This document shows, piece by piece, positions 34,492 to 43,819 of a DNA stretch of 64,000 nucleotides. How positions within the stretch are numbered: position 1 is the first letter of the stretch; each line of letters starts with the position of its first letter. The notes below the pieces were generated by a model. That model saw only the letters and a list, made by a program, of their open reading frames with translations. It did no database searches and was not told the DNA's origin. Source of the stretch: UBA5109 sp964606735 (GTDB lineage: Bacteria > Pseudomonadota > Gammaproteobacteria > Pseudomonadales > Pseudohongiellaceae); contig CAZSHI010000008.1 of the NCBI GenBank assembly GCA_964606735.1, forward strand, positions 1 through 64,000, read 5' to 3'. The position numbers and the translations under genes were made by a program.

Positions 34492-35247
34492 TTACTGAGT
34501 GACAAAGCAGTCCTGAGGATTCCACATGGAATCATCATTTTCTTTTTTGAAATTTCTGCTGACTACCCAGGGCTCTCTAAGAAAAACTGGGTCTTCCACG
34601 ATGATGATGTCAAATAACCAGTCATTGCCATCGGCCAATGAGATGACTTCGATATATTCAGTGACTGTGGTTTGGTTGCTGAATGGGATGCCATTTTTTC
34701 TCAGATAGCCTGGTATCAAATTACTTGTTTGCGCAATCAGCGTTCTTCCTTTGTTTCCATATCCGCCTCGGGTTCCCAGTGAGCCGCCCGTCGGGCGTTC
34801 AATGCCCCTGTCCCATGAAGCGGTGGTAAAACCCTGGCGAGAAGGTTCTCCGGGGTCTGTATTCTCATCAAAATGAAAACGTCTGGTTTGCATGCCAGCG
34901 TCAATTTCCATTTTCAGGGTCTGATCATCTTCCCAGCTGATCTTGAGCCGGGCTGGTTCATTCATAATGGCAGGGGCCCCGTAGCCAATGCATTCGTTAC
35001 CGACATCGTTCTCAGGACGCCATTGCATGGCCAGTTCTCTTGCAGCATCATTGGCTGGAATGTTGGTGAAGTCGCCGATAAGTGGCGTGACCATACGCCA
35101 CATCCAGTCTTCCGTGACAACGGCAACCCAGGTGCCTGTTAAATCTGCCAGGGCAGCCTCTCTAGCAGAGGGTTCATTCTGTGCATAGAGGGGTTGCAAG
35201 TAAGTTGCGACCAAAAATAGGAAAGTGGCTGTAATATTAGCTTTCAT
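34492..35247 (-). CDS. Cassette protein B2: secreted protein with ISWEDD motif
   Basis: 251 residues from ATG 35247 (AGGAA upstream), only 4 bases after the MBL2 stop; a longer upstream reading frame lacks a signal peptide. Signal ends PLYAQ. Shares with B1 and B3: TWVAVVTEDWMWRM, LKISWEDDQTLKM, QTRRFHF, YLRKNGIPFSNQTT and the tail WNPQDC. Both conserved cysteines are present. Last gene of cassette copy 2. Confidence 0.78.
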   Translation of the reverse strand: MKANITATFLFLVATYLQPLYAQNEPSAREAALADLTGTWVAVVTEDWMWRMVTPLIGDFTNIPANDAARELAMQWRPENDVGNECIGYGAPAIMNEPARLKISWEDDQTLKMEIDAGMQTRRFHFDENTDPGEPSRQGFTTASWDRGIERPTGGSLGTRGGYGNKGRTLIAQTSNLIPGYLRKNGIPFSNQTTVTEYIEVISLADGNDWLFDIIIVEDPVFLREPWVVSRNFKKENDDSMWNPQDCFVTQ

Positions 35248-35251
35248 GAGA

Positions 35252-36229
35252 TCAGTTCCTTTCCTGAAGCAGACTTTCATAGATGGCGCTGACATATTCG
35301 GTATTGCTTGGCCCTCCCCGGTGTCCACCGTACTCGGTGTCATAATCAAAGGTGGGCTCACTGGCAAGCACTTCCTGTAAAGATGCCCCCTTATCCATTA
35401 AATCCATGATCCTGTCCCGGACGATATAAACCATGTTACGGTATTCGACGACATCTATTTCATCGCCAATTCTGCCGTGTCCAGGTACCACATAGGTGCC
35501 ACCTTCGGCAAAGGGCCCAGGGACCATGATATCGAGGATGAAATTGAGTGCATCTATTAGCCCATTGATACTGCCACCGCGTTCAATATCAATGTCAGGA
35601 TACAAGCCTGGTGTATAGATATCGCCGGTACTGATCACATCAGAATCCCTGAAGTACACAATGCTGTCGCCATCGGTGTGGGCATTTTGCATATGGTAAA
35701 CAATGACTGCCTCATCATTTTCATAAAAGTCTTTGCTACGGGTGTAATAGGTATTGGTAACGGTCAGGGAAGGAATATCATGCTCGGTCAGATAAAAGCG
35801 ATTCAGTAAATTTTCATGCGCTAAAATGGTGACCCCTTCGGTAGCTCCACCGATAGCCACTGACTCATCGGGTCGTGACAGGACAACGCCGGTTCGGTCT
35901 CCCATGGTGGCGATGATTGCATTACCGGCGACATGTTCAGCATCCAGGTGGGTGCTAATCAGGTAATGAGCCGGTCGATCTGAAATTTCCCTGATCATGC
36001 TCATCATGGCAGGAATGATTTCGGGTCTCGGTGAATCGACAAAAACCAGTGAGTCCTGGCCAATCTGCACGGTGACATTCACCTCGCCACCATAAAGCAT
36101 GTAAACCTGGTCGTTGACATGCAGCAATTGCAGGGAATCCTCTGTCATGCTCTGGGAATAGGTAACTGATGCAGGAAGTAAAGTACAAAGAACCAAGATG
36201 AAACGGATTATTTTATTTTTTAATATCAT
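35252..36229 (-). CDS. Cassette MBL2: exported metallo-beta-lactamase-fold protein, altered ligands
   Basis: 325 residues from ATG 36229; signal ends VTYSQ. The first ligand block is altered: STHLDAEHVAGN, so H94 and H99 remain, the second His is D96 and the Asp is E98. H184 (AHTDGDS), D203 (TGDIY) and H251 (PGHGR) remain. It could still bind metal with different geometry, or be inactive. Sixteen bases after the A2 stop. Co-linear with MBL1 and MBL3. Confidence 0.85.
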   Translation of the reverse strand: MILKNKIIRFILVLCTLLPASVTYSQSMTEDSLQLLHVNDQVYMLYGGEVNVTVQIGQDSLVFVDSPRPEIIPAMMSMIREISDRPAHYLISTHLDAEHVAGNAIIATMGDRTGVVLSRPDESVAIGGATEGVTILAHENLLNRFYLTEHDIPSLTVTNTYYTRSKDFYENDEAVIVYHMQNAHTDGDSIVYFRDSDVISTGDIYTPGLYPDIDIERGGSINGLIDALNFILDIMVPGPFAEGGTYVVPGHGRIGDEIDVVEYRNMVYIVRDRIMDLMDKGASLQEVLASEPTFDYDTEYGGHRGGPSNTEYVSAIYESLLQERN

Positions 36230-36245
36230 GGCGAGTGGCTGACCT

Positions 36246-37142
36246 CTAGTCACATTCGTCTGTACTGCAGAATTGCTGGTTACCAAGCAGCGGCCCCATG
36301 TTCTCCCTGTATTCCGGATATAAAGTCTCGGCACCACCTCTTACGCCACTCATGGGTAGCCGGTAATTTTCAGCAAATTCAGTGAGGAAGGGGTTCTCGC
36401 CAGGTAGATAATTCGGCACGAGATTGTCCGGGCTAACCGGCACCTCCTGAGAGTAATCGCAATTAAAAAAGTCCATTTTAAAGCTGGGGTCATATACCCA
36501 GTCCTGAGTACGGACCAGGGGCTCCGTTAAAAAGACCGGATCTTCAATCACCGTGACAACGGTGAGGTAGTCATCATGTAGCATCCAGTGTTCTGTAAAG
36601 GTTCGCTCACTACTGGCGGGTATGCCGTTTCGGCGCAGATAACTTTCCTTCAGATGGGTGGTTTTGATGGTCAGGATGTTGCCATCCCAGCTGCCCGTCG
36701 AGAATCCCTGGAAAGTATGAGGTGTTCCTTCAGGGGGATGTTCTCTGCCATCCAGCCAGATGGTACGTTCCATGTTATTGAAGCCCATGCGGGTCTGAAA
36801 GGCGATGGTTTCCTGGGTACGCGGATCGATAAGTCGCTGTATGCGCATAAATGAAAGTCCCCGCATGGAATAGTCAGATCCATGAGGGCGGCAGATGAGC
36901 TCTGTGACTATTGATATTCTGTCAGGCTGATAGCTTTCACCACGCATCCGTGCTTCATCATTGATGGGTAGGCCAGAGAAATCGCCAAAATGCGGACCGG
37001 GCCGTCTTTCCGTTGAATCTTCATGGAATAGGGGGCGCCATTCGCCGGAAAAATCCGTTTCCTGCGCTTGGGCTGAAGTCCAGGACAAGGCGCTACTGAT
37101 AATCAGTAAAAAACTTCGTTTAAACAAGGTAGGTATGTTCAT
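36246..37142 (-). CDS. Cassette protein A2: secreted protein with DGREHP motif
   Basis: 298 residues, signal ending SAQAQ. Shares with A1 and A3: RTIWLDGREHP (131-136), FSTGSWDGN with TTHLKESYLRRNGIP, IEDPVFLTEPLVRTQDW and RGGAETLYPEY. C84 and C228 match the two cysteines of A1; two more near the C-terminus are unique. Fifty-one bases downstream of an alpha/beta hydrolase on the same strand, which therefore probably leads this operon. Confidence 0.8.
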   Translation of the reverse strand: MNIPTLFKRSFLLIISSALSWTSAQAQETDFSGEWRPLFHEDSTERRPGPHFGDFSGLPINDEARMRGESYQPDRISIVTELICRPHGSDYSMRGLSFMRIQRLIDPRTQETIAFQTRMGFNNMERTIWLDGREHPPEGTPHTFQGFSTGSWDGNILTIKTTHLKESYLRRNGIPASSERTFTEHWMLHDDYLTVVTVIEDPVFLTEPLVRTQDWVYDPSFKMDFFNCDYSQEVPVSPDNLVPNYLPGENPFLTEFAENYRLPMSGVRGGAETLYPEYRENMGPLLGNQQFCSTDECD

Positions 37143-37193
37143 TTCGTCTTTTTATGTTTTTGTTGAAGTTGTCATCCAAAATAATTGGTTAAA

Positions 37194-38135
37194 TCAGAAC
37201 CCCTTCTTTTCATAGTCCCAATCCGGGTTTTCGCACAGTCCACAATCCGTCCCAACAAACATGCGGGCAGCATTATGGTCACCACGCAGTTGCCATTGCA
37301 GCCAGTTTACAGCGACCTGGGCAGCCGGGCCACCGTTGGGTTCCCAATAGGTTCCACCGTGACCTTTATTGATATTGGCCACGGCAGTCGGAACACCATT
37401 AATACGTGCGTAATCATCCATGCCGTTTTCGTAGGCAATATCGGTTTCCCCGCCCAGGATATAAATAATTGATGTATGAATTTCCTGCAGCAGTGTTTTG
37501 TCTGTTGACAGCCCGGTCATCACGGTAGCTCGGTCATTGAATAAACCGCTGTTCATGATAACGACGGTTGAAACACGTTCATCACCGGCATTCATCAATG
37601 CCTGAACGCCGCCGCAACTGTATCCGGAAACGGCGATGGCGTCGGGGTCTATCAATCCAAAATAGGGGCTGCCAGGTCTATCATTTTCAGCCAGGGCCCA
37701 GTCGATCGCGGCTTTAAGGTAAGCTGGCGTTGTTGCCGGCTCATTACTGTCTGCATCCGAAGCAGGTCGTTCTATGGCATCAGGTCCTGTATAAATTTCA
37801 CCTGGAACGATGGCCAGATAACCGTGTGAAGCAACCTCCAAGGGGTGAAATCGTGAGTGCCCCGCATCGTCAGTACAACTGCCATTACCAAAGGCATAGA
37901 CACCCAGTTTTGTATCGCCCATTGCATCAAGGTTTGCCGGACGGTAGACCACCTGATCATGCAGCGTGGGCTCAACGATTTTAATGGCAGGGAAGGGGCC
38001 TGTACCTGGTGTATCCGGTGAATTGTTACGCAAGTAGTCAATTTCTGCACTGCTCAGGCCATCATTTTCTTGGGCGAAGCTCAGTGTAGGCAGAGCAAAA
38101 AAAGCTAATAGGAGCGTTGTTTTCAAGGCAGGCAT
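37194..38135 (-). CDS. Secreted alpha/beta hydrolase with C-terminal CxLC motif (1 of 3 paralogues)
   Basis: 313 residues from ATG 38135 (AGGAA upstream), signal ending LSFAQ. Nucleophile in SGYSCGG (S173), acid in GETDIAYENG, His in NKGHGGTY. Two paralogues are at 49763 and 50761; all share an N-G-S/A-C block, a G-x-S-C-G-G elbow and a tail D/N-C-x-L-C. An envelope ester or polyester hydrolase is likely, substrate unknown. It leads the operon that contains cassette copy 2. Confidence 0.82.
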   Translation of the reverse strand: MPALKTTLLLAFFALPTLSFAQENDGLSSAEIDYLRNNSPDTPGTGPFPAIKIVEPTLHDQVVYRPANLDAMGDTKLGVYAFGNGSCTDDAGHSRFHPLEVASHGYLAIVPGEIYTGPDAIERPASDADSNEPATTPAYLKAAIDWALAENDRPGSPYFGLIDPDAIAVSGYSCGGVQALMNAGDERVSTVVIMNSGLFNDRATVMTGLSTDKTLLQEIHTSIIYILGGETDIAYENGMDDYARINGVPTAVANINKGHGGTYWEPNGGPAAQVAVNWLQWQLRGDHNAARMFVGTDCGLCENPDWDYEKKGF

Positions 38136-38245
38136 GGGCGGTTCCTTGTTTTTATTGTCTATGTCCAATGAAACAGTATTTATCCGCTTGAAGTCAATGT
38201 GGGGCCAGTGAAAATCGGCAAGTTTCTCCTTGGCTTCTTGTCGGC

Positions 38246-38875
38246 TTAATTAGCTTCGCGCCAGAATTCTTGCATGCAGGGGTAAGTGTCATCCGGTTCC
38301 AGTGCCACACAGGCCTGGCTGTCCATATTGAGTTGTACCAGTCGTGCTACCAGATCATCGAAGCTCATTTCAGCCTGCTGGTAGCTTCTGACAATCTGCT
38401 GGGCTGCCAGCGCACGCTCGTTTTCACGTTGATTCAGATCTTCCACGTTTGCGCTATAGCGAGCTTCCCGGGCGTTAAGCTGGTCGAACTGGGCGGTCAG
38501 AGTGGTGTTACGGTTTTCAAGGTCAATTCGCTGGTCTTCACAGGCGCTTAAGGCTTCATTACTTAAGGCTTGTCCGGCACAGTTCTGGGTGTAATCGGCA
38601 ATGCCACTGTTAAGCATATCCAGCGCCGAATGATAACTTGCCAGCTGCTGATCCAGCTGGGCATTTTCATCGTTGAGGCGATCGGCTTCGCTGCGAAGGG
38701 TCTCCTGTGCCCGGGTGTTCTCTGCAAGTGCAGAGGCCAGCTGCAGTAATTGCGCATAACTGTTATCAAGTTCCTGCAGTAAAGCAGAAGCCGTATCGTT
38801 CATGTTCTGGGCATGCAGACTGCTGCCGATACTCAGGCTAATAAGGCTTAAGACAAGGTGAATAGCGTTTTTCAT
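38246..38875 (-). CDS. Secreted coiled-coil protein
   Basis: About 209 residues from ATG 38875, signal ending SSLHAQ. The mature part has long helical stretches rich in Ala, Leu, Gln, Glu and Asn with heptad-like spacing (residues about 30-75 and 100-165) broken by a short Cys-containing linker (NCAGQ...SACEDQ). The C-terminus has another Cys pair (QACVALE, YPCMQE). No known family. It sits between the hydrolase and the DUF5916 gene on the same strand. Confidence 0.6.
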   Translation of the reverse strand: MKNAIHLVLSLISLSIGSSLHAQNMNDTASALLQELDNSYAQLLQLASALAENTRAQETLRSEADRLNDENAQLDQQLASYHSALDMLNSGIADYTQNCAGQALSNEALSACEDQRIDLENRNTTLTAQFDQLNAREARYSANVEDLNQRENERALAAQQIVRSYQQAEMSFDDLVARLVQLNMDSQACVALEPDDTYPCMQEFWREAN

Positions 38876-39014
38876 GAACATCTTGTTGTTCTGCCAGTTT
38901 GATATCCCGGATGATTCATTTGAAGTATTTTTACCGGAGCTGTCAACAGGCAGGTCTTTGCCTGTGAGGAAGATCACAGCCTGGTCTGAATGTCAGTACA
39001 GCCTGAACAGAGGA

Positions 39015-41222
39015 TCAGAAGCGAAAATTTCGGGTATATTTAATGACAAACTCCGAGTCCAGGGAGTTCATTTCGCTGAAGGCGCCGGCTGTGGAATCAA
39101 AATTGTAGTTGATCACCAGATAGAGGTTCTCTCCTGCACGGGGGTTCCAGCGTAAACGGCTATTCAGCCCCATGGTTCCAGAACCATTGTCATATTGCAG
39201 CAGGTTGACCCAGGACCAGCGCACATTGAAGGCAAGGCTGGCGTTGAGTCGGATCAAGCGGGTAATGAAATCTCCGGCAGGCAGGCTGGCACTGGTGTAA
39301 TTGTAAGAAAAATCCAGTGAAAGATTTCGGTTCGGATCCCAGTTGAGGCCGCCATTGATCTGGGTGCGATCTCCGTCATAGAACTCACCATCCACTAAAG
39401 TCAGGCTGGGTGAGAGCGTTCGATTACGGCTGCCACGGATCAGTAACTGGGCTGAGTTAAAGGAATATTCGCCAGCGGGAATAATGATTCCAGGCCTTAT
39501 CTGAAATGGCTGGACCAGGTTTTCTTTTTCATTTCGCAACATCATGAATGCAAGGTCACCGCGCTGGGTATCAAAGGAAAGCGGGTTGAACTGGATGAAG
39601 CTGCTTTGCAGTTCACCAGTTGCAATATCCTCAAAATATTCACCCCGAAAAACCCAGGTGTAATTGCGGATAAAGGGATTGCCGTTGGTGAATAAACGAT
39701 AGTTGGAGGCAAAACCCAAACGTTCGACACCACGACGATTGGCAAAACCCAGAGTTGGATTATATTGAGCGCCATAATAGCTGTAATCCAGCTCAAGACT
39801 GGCGCCTGTACCAAGTGTGGCATAGTTGATGTTGGCGTTATAGGCCTTGTCATCGCCTTCAAGACCATCCGTATCGGACTGCTGATACCAGAGGTCGCCA
39901 GACAGCGTATGACTGTCGGAAAACTGGGTATTGCGGTAATTGAAGTCGACGCCGGCCAGCGAATTACCGTTTTCGCTGTTCGGATCACCACTGGTAAAAA
40001 TCGCGCCAACTCTGGATTCGGCAAGTACGTTTGAGGTAATACGCCCGACAAAGACATCCTGGCCAGTCAGGCCGGGGCGGTCCCCCTGCTGAATGGCCAG
40101 GGCGCCGACACTGATGTCACCGATGCGTCCTGCCAGTTTGCCACCAATATCTATATCCACTGGCTGTCCTGTTGCCGGGTTCAGGCCAATACGCCGAGAA
40201 TAAAAAGGGATGGCATTGTTCAGTTTGGCGCCTGGGGGGGCATTGCCACCGCCGCCGCCACCGCTGATGTTGCCAAAGCTGAAAATTTCGGAATCCTGCA
40301 GGAAGAAGTCGCGTTTTTCCGGAAAAAACAGTGAAAAGCGGGTCAGGTTGACCTGGCGGTCATCGACCTCGGTTGCCGAGAAGTCGGTATTCAGGGTCAT
40401 CACCCCGGTCAGGTTCGGAGTAAATTTGTAAAAAACATCCAGTGAAGGATCGACCCGGTCATCATTGGTATCGGTGACATAGTTTTCTGATTGAGCGACT
40501 GTGATCGAAGGCACGATATCCAGACCAAGACCCTGCTGGATGCCACTGATACCGGAGACCTGTCCGGCTGTAGAGGGGCTGGTGGTGCGATTGAACGAAG
40601 ACCAGTAAATTCGTTCATTCTTACGGGCAATGCTGCGTCCGAGATTTAGTCCCCATTCTTCGGTATTGGGATCAAAGTTCAGGGTGGTGAAAGGAATAAT
40701 CATCTCTGTGGTCCAGCCCTGATCATCGATGCGGGATTCCACCTGCCAGATACCGCTCCAGTCATTATTGTAGGAGGTGGGGCTTTCCCAGGTGCCTTCG
40801 CTGCGGACCCCATTAGGGTTTGTCTGAAAGTAAAAAGCCGTTCTGTCGTTGTTAAAGGTATCCAGCAGGATATCGGCGGTGTCATCGCCAAAAACGTTCT
40901 GACCCTGAATGAGCTGACGGGCTCTGATCAGGGAGGGCTCGCTGTCATACAGGCGCGCCGCCATGTAGAAATTATTTTCATCATAGGTGATATAGAACTC
41001 ACTGCGCTCGGTGGCCTCGCCATGATCAACCGGTTGTACCTGATGAAATTCCGTGATCACTGTGGCTTCTTGCCAGATCGGATCGTCCAGCATGCCATCC
41101 AGCACGGGCTCCAGGTTGGTACGGCTTATCTGGGTTGTACTGTTGCTGGTGGCCGGTTGGGCCTGCAGCTGTAAACTGAGGAAAATCAGGTAAATGACGG
41201 CGATGGGCTGTATTAAGCGCAA
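39015..41222 (-). CDS. DUF5916/CBM9-like outer-membrane beta-barrel protein
   Basis: 735 residues, start at TTG 41222, signal ending QLQAQ. Residues about 30-220 are a CBM9-like sandwich (LDGMLDDPIWQEATVITEF, DENNFYMAARLYDSEP). The rest is a large barrel with many amphipathic strands (RFSLFFPEKRDFFLQDSEIFSFG). It ends in F-R-F, with an aromatic C-terminus as expected for BAM substrates. Such proteins are associated with import or surface processing of glycans or lipids; no ligand can be assigned. Confidence 0.85.
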   Translation of the reverse strand: MRLIQPIAVIYLIFLSLQLQAQPATSNSTTQISRTNLEPVLDGMLDDPIWQEATVITEFHQVQPVDHGEATERSEFYITYDENNFYMAARLYDSEPSLIRARQLIQGQNVFGDDTADILLDTFNNDRTAFYFQTNPNGVRSEGTWESPTSYNNDWSGIWQVESRIDDQGWTTEMIIPFTTLNFDPNTEEWGLNLGRSIARKNERIYWSSFNRTTSPSTAGQVSGISGIQQGLGLDIVPSITVAQSENYVTDTNDDRVDPSLDVFYKFTPNLTGVMTLNTDFSATEVDDRQVNLTRFSLFFPEKRDFFLQDSEIFSFGNISGGGGGGNAPPGAKLNNAIPFYSRRIGLNPATGQPVDIDIGGKLAGRIGDISVGALAIQQGDRPGLTGQDVFVGRITSNVLAESRVGAIFTSGDPNSENGNSLAGVDFNYRNTQFSDSHTLSGDLWYQQSDTDGLEGDDKAYNANINYATLGTGASLELDYSYYGAQYNPTLGFANRRGVERLGFASNYRLFTNGNPFIRNYTWVFRGEYFEDIATGELQSSFIQFNPLSFDTQRGDLAFMMLRNEKENLVQPFQIRPGIIIPAGEYSFNSAQLLIRGSRNRTLSPSLTLVDGEFYDGDRTQINGGLNWDPNRNLSLDFSYNYTSASLPAGDFITRLIRLNASLAFNVRWSWVNLLQYDNGSGTMGLNSRLRWNPRAGENLYLVINYNFDSTAGAFSEMNSLDSEFVIKYTRNFRF

Positions 41223-41453
41223 AATCTGTATCCCCGAGGGCTATTCACAAAAAAAAAGGGAGTATAGCGGCTCAAACGAGTTAAAAAAGGCTTGTGCAGG
41301 GAAATGCAGTGTGTTTCTTTATTTTTCCTTATTTTATAGGTGCATAGCTTAAATTCTCTGCCGTTTAGGCTGCTCGAATCATTGTCCATGAAGATCAGGT
41401 GGAATACCGCTAGAATGAAGCTTTCAAGACCGGTCCAGTAACAGGAAACAGAC
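41223..41453. promoter_or_regulatory. Divergent promoter region (DUF5916 / DUF2889)
   Basis: These 231 bases separate two divergent genes. AT-rich sequence near 41310-41345 could hold promoters. No clear box could be chosen. Confidence 0.3.
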
Positions 41454-42023
41454 ATGCCTTTATCAAAACCTGTCGCCAGAGCAGCGATGCATACCCGCAC
41501 CATCAAGTACCAGGGTTACCAAAGGGAAGATGGCCTATGGGACATCGAAGGACATCTGATTGATACCAAAAGCTATCCGATCAGCAATAAATGGCGTACC
41601 ACGATTGCTGTCGGCGAACCCCTGCATGAAATGCTGGTCCGCATTACGGTAGATGAAAAGATGGAGATTCATGATGTGGAAGCTGTGACGGAAAACAGCC
41701 CTTTTGCCATCTGTCCTGAGATCACCCCTAATTACAAGGCGCTGGTGGGCATTGTGATGGGCCGGGGTTGGCGCCAGAAGGTCAGACAGAAAGTGGGAGG
41801 AGTTGGCGGTTGTACCCATATCACCGAATTACTGTTTCCCATGGCGACCGTGGCTTTTCAGAGCATGTCACCATTTCGAAAGAGAATGGAGGGCAGGCAG
41901 AATACTGAAGAGGGTACAGAGGAGAAAAAACGTCCTGTCGTATTGAATACCTGCCATGCCTGGGCCACTGATTCTGAAGTGGTGAAGGAGCATGAGCCCG
42001 ATTTTTATACCGGTGCAGAGTAG
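41454..42023 (+). CDS. DUF2889-family protein
   Basis: 189 residues; start follows AGGAAA. Family blocks: WDIEGHLIDTKSYPISN, GEPLHEMLVRITVDEKMEIHDVEA, and GGVGGCTHITELLFPMAT. Cytoplasmic, role unknown; often near CoA-dependent catabolic genes. 95 bases upstream of the DUF1080 gene. Confidence 0.85.
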   Translation: MPLSKPVARAAMHTRTIKYQGYQREDGLWDIEGHLIDTKSYPISNKWRTTIAVGEPLHEMLVRITVDEKMEIHDVEAVTENSPFAICPEITPNYKALVGIVMGRGWRQKVRQKVGGVGGCTHITELLFPMATVAFQSMSPFRKRMEGRQNTEEGTEEKKRPVVLNTCHAWATDSEVVKEHEPDFYTGAE

Positions 42024-42118
42024 TCCTGCAAGTCAGCCTGAAACGCATAGGTTTTATGCGGGCCATTGTGTAATATACCGACACAACATGTCGCTTTTCA
42101 CTGTATGGGGGATACACC

Positions 42119-42694
42119 TTGAATATTATTAAATCAATGACAATTACCGCACTGGCTGTTTTGCTCAGTGCCTGTAGCTGGGTCAGTTTTAACAGCATGC
42201 GTACCATTTTCGATGGCAGCAGCATGGCGAACTGGAATGAGGTCGGAAACGCCGACTGGACTTTCGCCAATGGCTATGTCGAGGGTTCCGGGCAGGCGGG
42301 TTTCCTGGTCTCAGCCAGGCCCTATGATGACTATCGATTGGAAGTTGAGTTCTGGACCAGTCCCGAAGCTAATAGCGGCGTTTTCATCCGCTGTGACAGC
42401 AGTCAAAACATCGGCGCAGAAAACTGCTATGAAGTTAATATTTTTGACCAGCGCGCCGATCCGACCTACCGAACTGGCAGTATTGTGAATGTTGCAGCCC
42501 CGATGGCACAGCTTGATGCTGCCAATCAGTGGAATCGCTTTGAAATTCTTGCACAGGGATCCCATCTGGAAGTCCGCATGAATGGTGTTGAGACCGTCAA
42601 TGTTGATGATGAGCAACTGAGCTCCGGCTTCATTGCACTGCAATACGGTCAGGGTGTGGTGAGATTCCGTGAAGTGCGTATACAGGAGTTGTGA
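42119..42694 (+). CDS. DUF1080-family lipoprotein (3-keto-disaccharide hydrolase fold)
   Basis: 191 residues; start TTG 42119 with GGGGGAT upstream. Lipobox LLSAC. The DUF1080 jelly-roll fold is seen in IFDGSSMANWNEVG, DWTFANGYVEGSG, LEVEFWTSPEANSGVFIRC, and NQWNRFEILAQGSHLEVRMNG. Members bind or hydrolyse glycosides. Placed just upstream of the MBL4-lipase pair. Confidence 0.85.
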   Translation: MNIIKSMTITALAVLLSACSWVSFNSMRTIFDGSSMANWNEVGNADWTFANGYVEGSGQAGFLVSARPYDDYRLEVEFWTSPEANSGVFIRCDSSQNIGAENCYEVNIFDQRADPTYRTGSIVNVAAPMAQLDAANQWNRFEILAQGSHLEVRMNGVETVNVDDEQLSSGFIALQYGQGVVRFREVRIQEL

Positions 42695-42834
42695 AGTCTA
42701 GGGCAGCCTGGATACAGCGTCATTTCCAACGATAAAAAATCTATAAATTACTTCATAAAAAATTTATAAGCTATTGAAATAATTATTTATTATATCAGGC
42801 TTTACGCTTACTGTCTTTCGCAGGAGGGATGCTT

Positions 42835-43785
42835 ATGTTGATTCGTCATGTGCCTGGATTAATCCTTTTACTCTGCGCCATTTCCAGCTCCCACCTGCTA
42901 GCCCAGACCTCATTGCGGCACGAGCAGGAAACCCTTGCTACGGGGCCGATGAAGATTGAGCGGGTCAAGGATGGCCTGTATATGATCCGTGGTCCTTTTA
43001 CCCCCTGTATGTTTGATGTGTGTACCCCCGGGGGGCGCAGCTATGCAGATGACCTGAATCATGAAAGTGGTGATATTGCCGTACGTGTTACACCGGAAGG
43101 TCTGATCGTAGTGGACAGCAAGTTCAATGACATGGTCGATGATGCGCTTGCCCTGATACGGAGCATATCACCCTTGCCGATCAAGTATGTACTGAATACG
43201 CACCACCATCCTGATCACGCCCAGGGCAACAGCGTCTTTGACATGACTGGCATGAATATTGTCGGGCATCGCAATGCCCGCAACAATTTTCTGCGAATCG
43301 GACAGCCCGGTGAACCGAACATGGTGTTTGAGCGTGAGGCATCGGTATTTCTTGGCGGGGTAGAGGTGCGTTTGCTGTATGTCGGTCGCGGCCACACTGA
43401 TGGCGATAGCATCATTTATTTTCCGGATTTGAGAACCGTGCATACTGGTGACCTGATCATTGATGGTATGCCCTATATTGATTATTCCTCGGGCGGCAGC
43501 GCTGTTGAATGGATTCAGACGATTGATGCTTTGCTGGAAATTGATTTTGATACTGTCATCCCGGGTCATGGCTGGCTGATGGATAAAGACGATGTCCTTG
43601 CCTATAAGTACCGCTTTGAGGAAATGAACCGGCGTATGCGCGATCTGGCTCAGCGAGGCGTACCCATTGAAGAGCTTGTGGATGCGCTGAATCTCGAGGA
43701 ACTGGGCTGGGATAATACGGTCAGCACAGCGACCTGGCTAAACAACAGTCTGGTGCCGTATTACGAGGAGATGGCCAATCTGTGA
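42835..43785 (+). CDS. Exported metallo-beta-lactamase-fold hydrolase (MBL4), ligands intact
   Basis: About 316 residues from ATG 42835 (AGGAGGG at good spacing; an ATG 6 bases earlier is too close). Signal ends LLAQ. Full zinc set: NTHHHPDHAQGN, GHTDGDS, GDLIIDG and PGHGW. More distant from the cassette MBLs: no A or B neighbour. A lipase follows 34 bases later, so the two may act in sequence. Confidence 0.87.
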   Translation: MLIRHVPGLILLLCAISSSHLLAQTSLRHEQETLATGPMKIERVKDGLYMIRGPFTPCMFDVCTPGGRSYADDLNHESGDIAVRVTPEGLIVVDSKFNDMVDDALALIRSISPLPIKYVLNTHHHPDHAQGNSVFDMTGMNIVGHRNARNNFLRIGQPGEPNMVFEREASVFLGGVEVRLLYVGRGHTDGDSIIYFPDLRTVHTGDLIIDGMPYIDYSSGGSAVEWIQTIDALLEIDFDTVIPGHGWLMDKDDVLAYKYRFEEMNRRMRDLAQRGVPIEELVDALNLEELGWDNTVSTATWLNNSLVPYYEEMANL

Positions 43786-43819
43786 TCAGCTCAGTCAAGA
43801 CTGAGTTTAAGGAGGAAAG

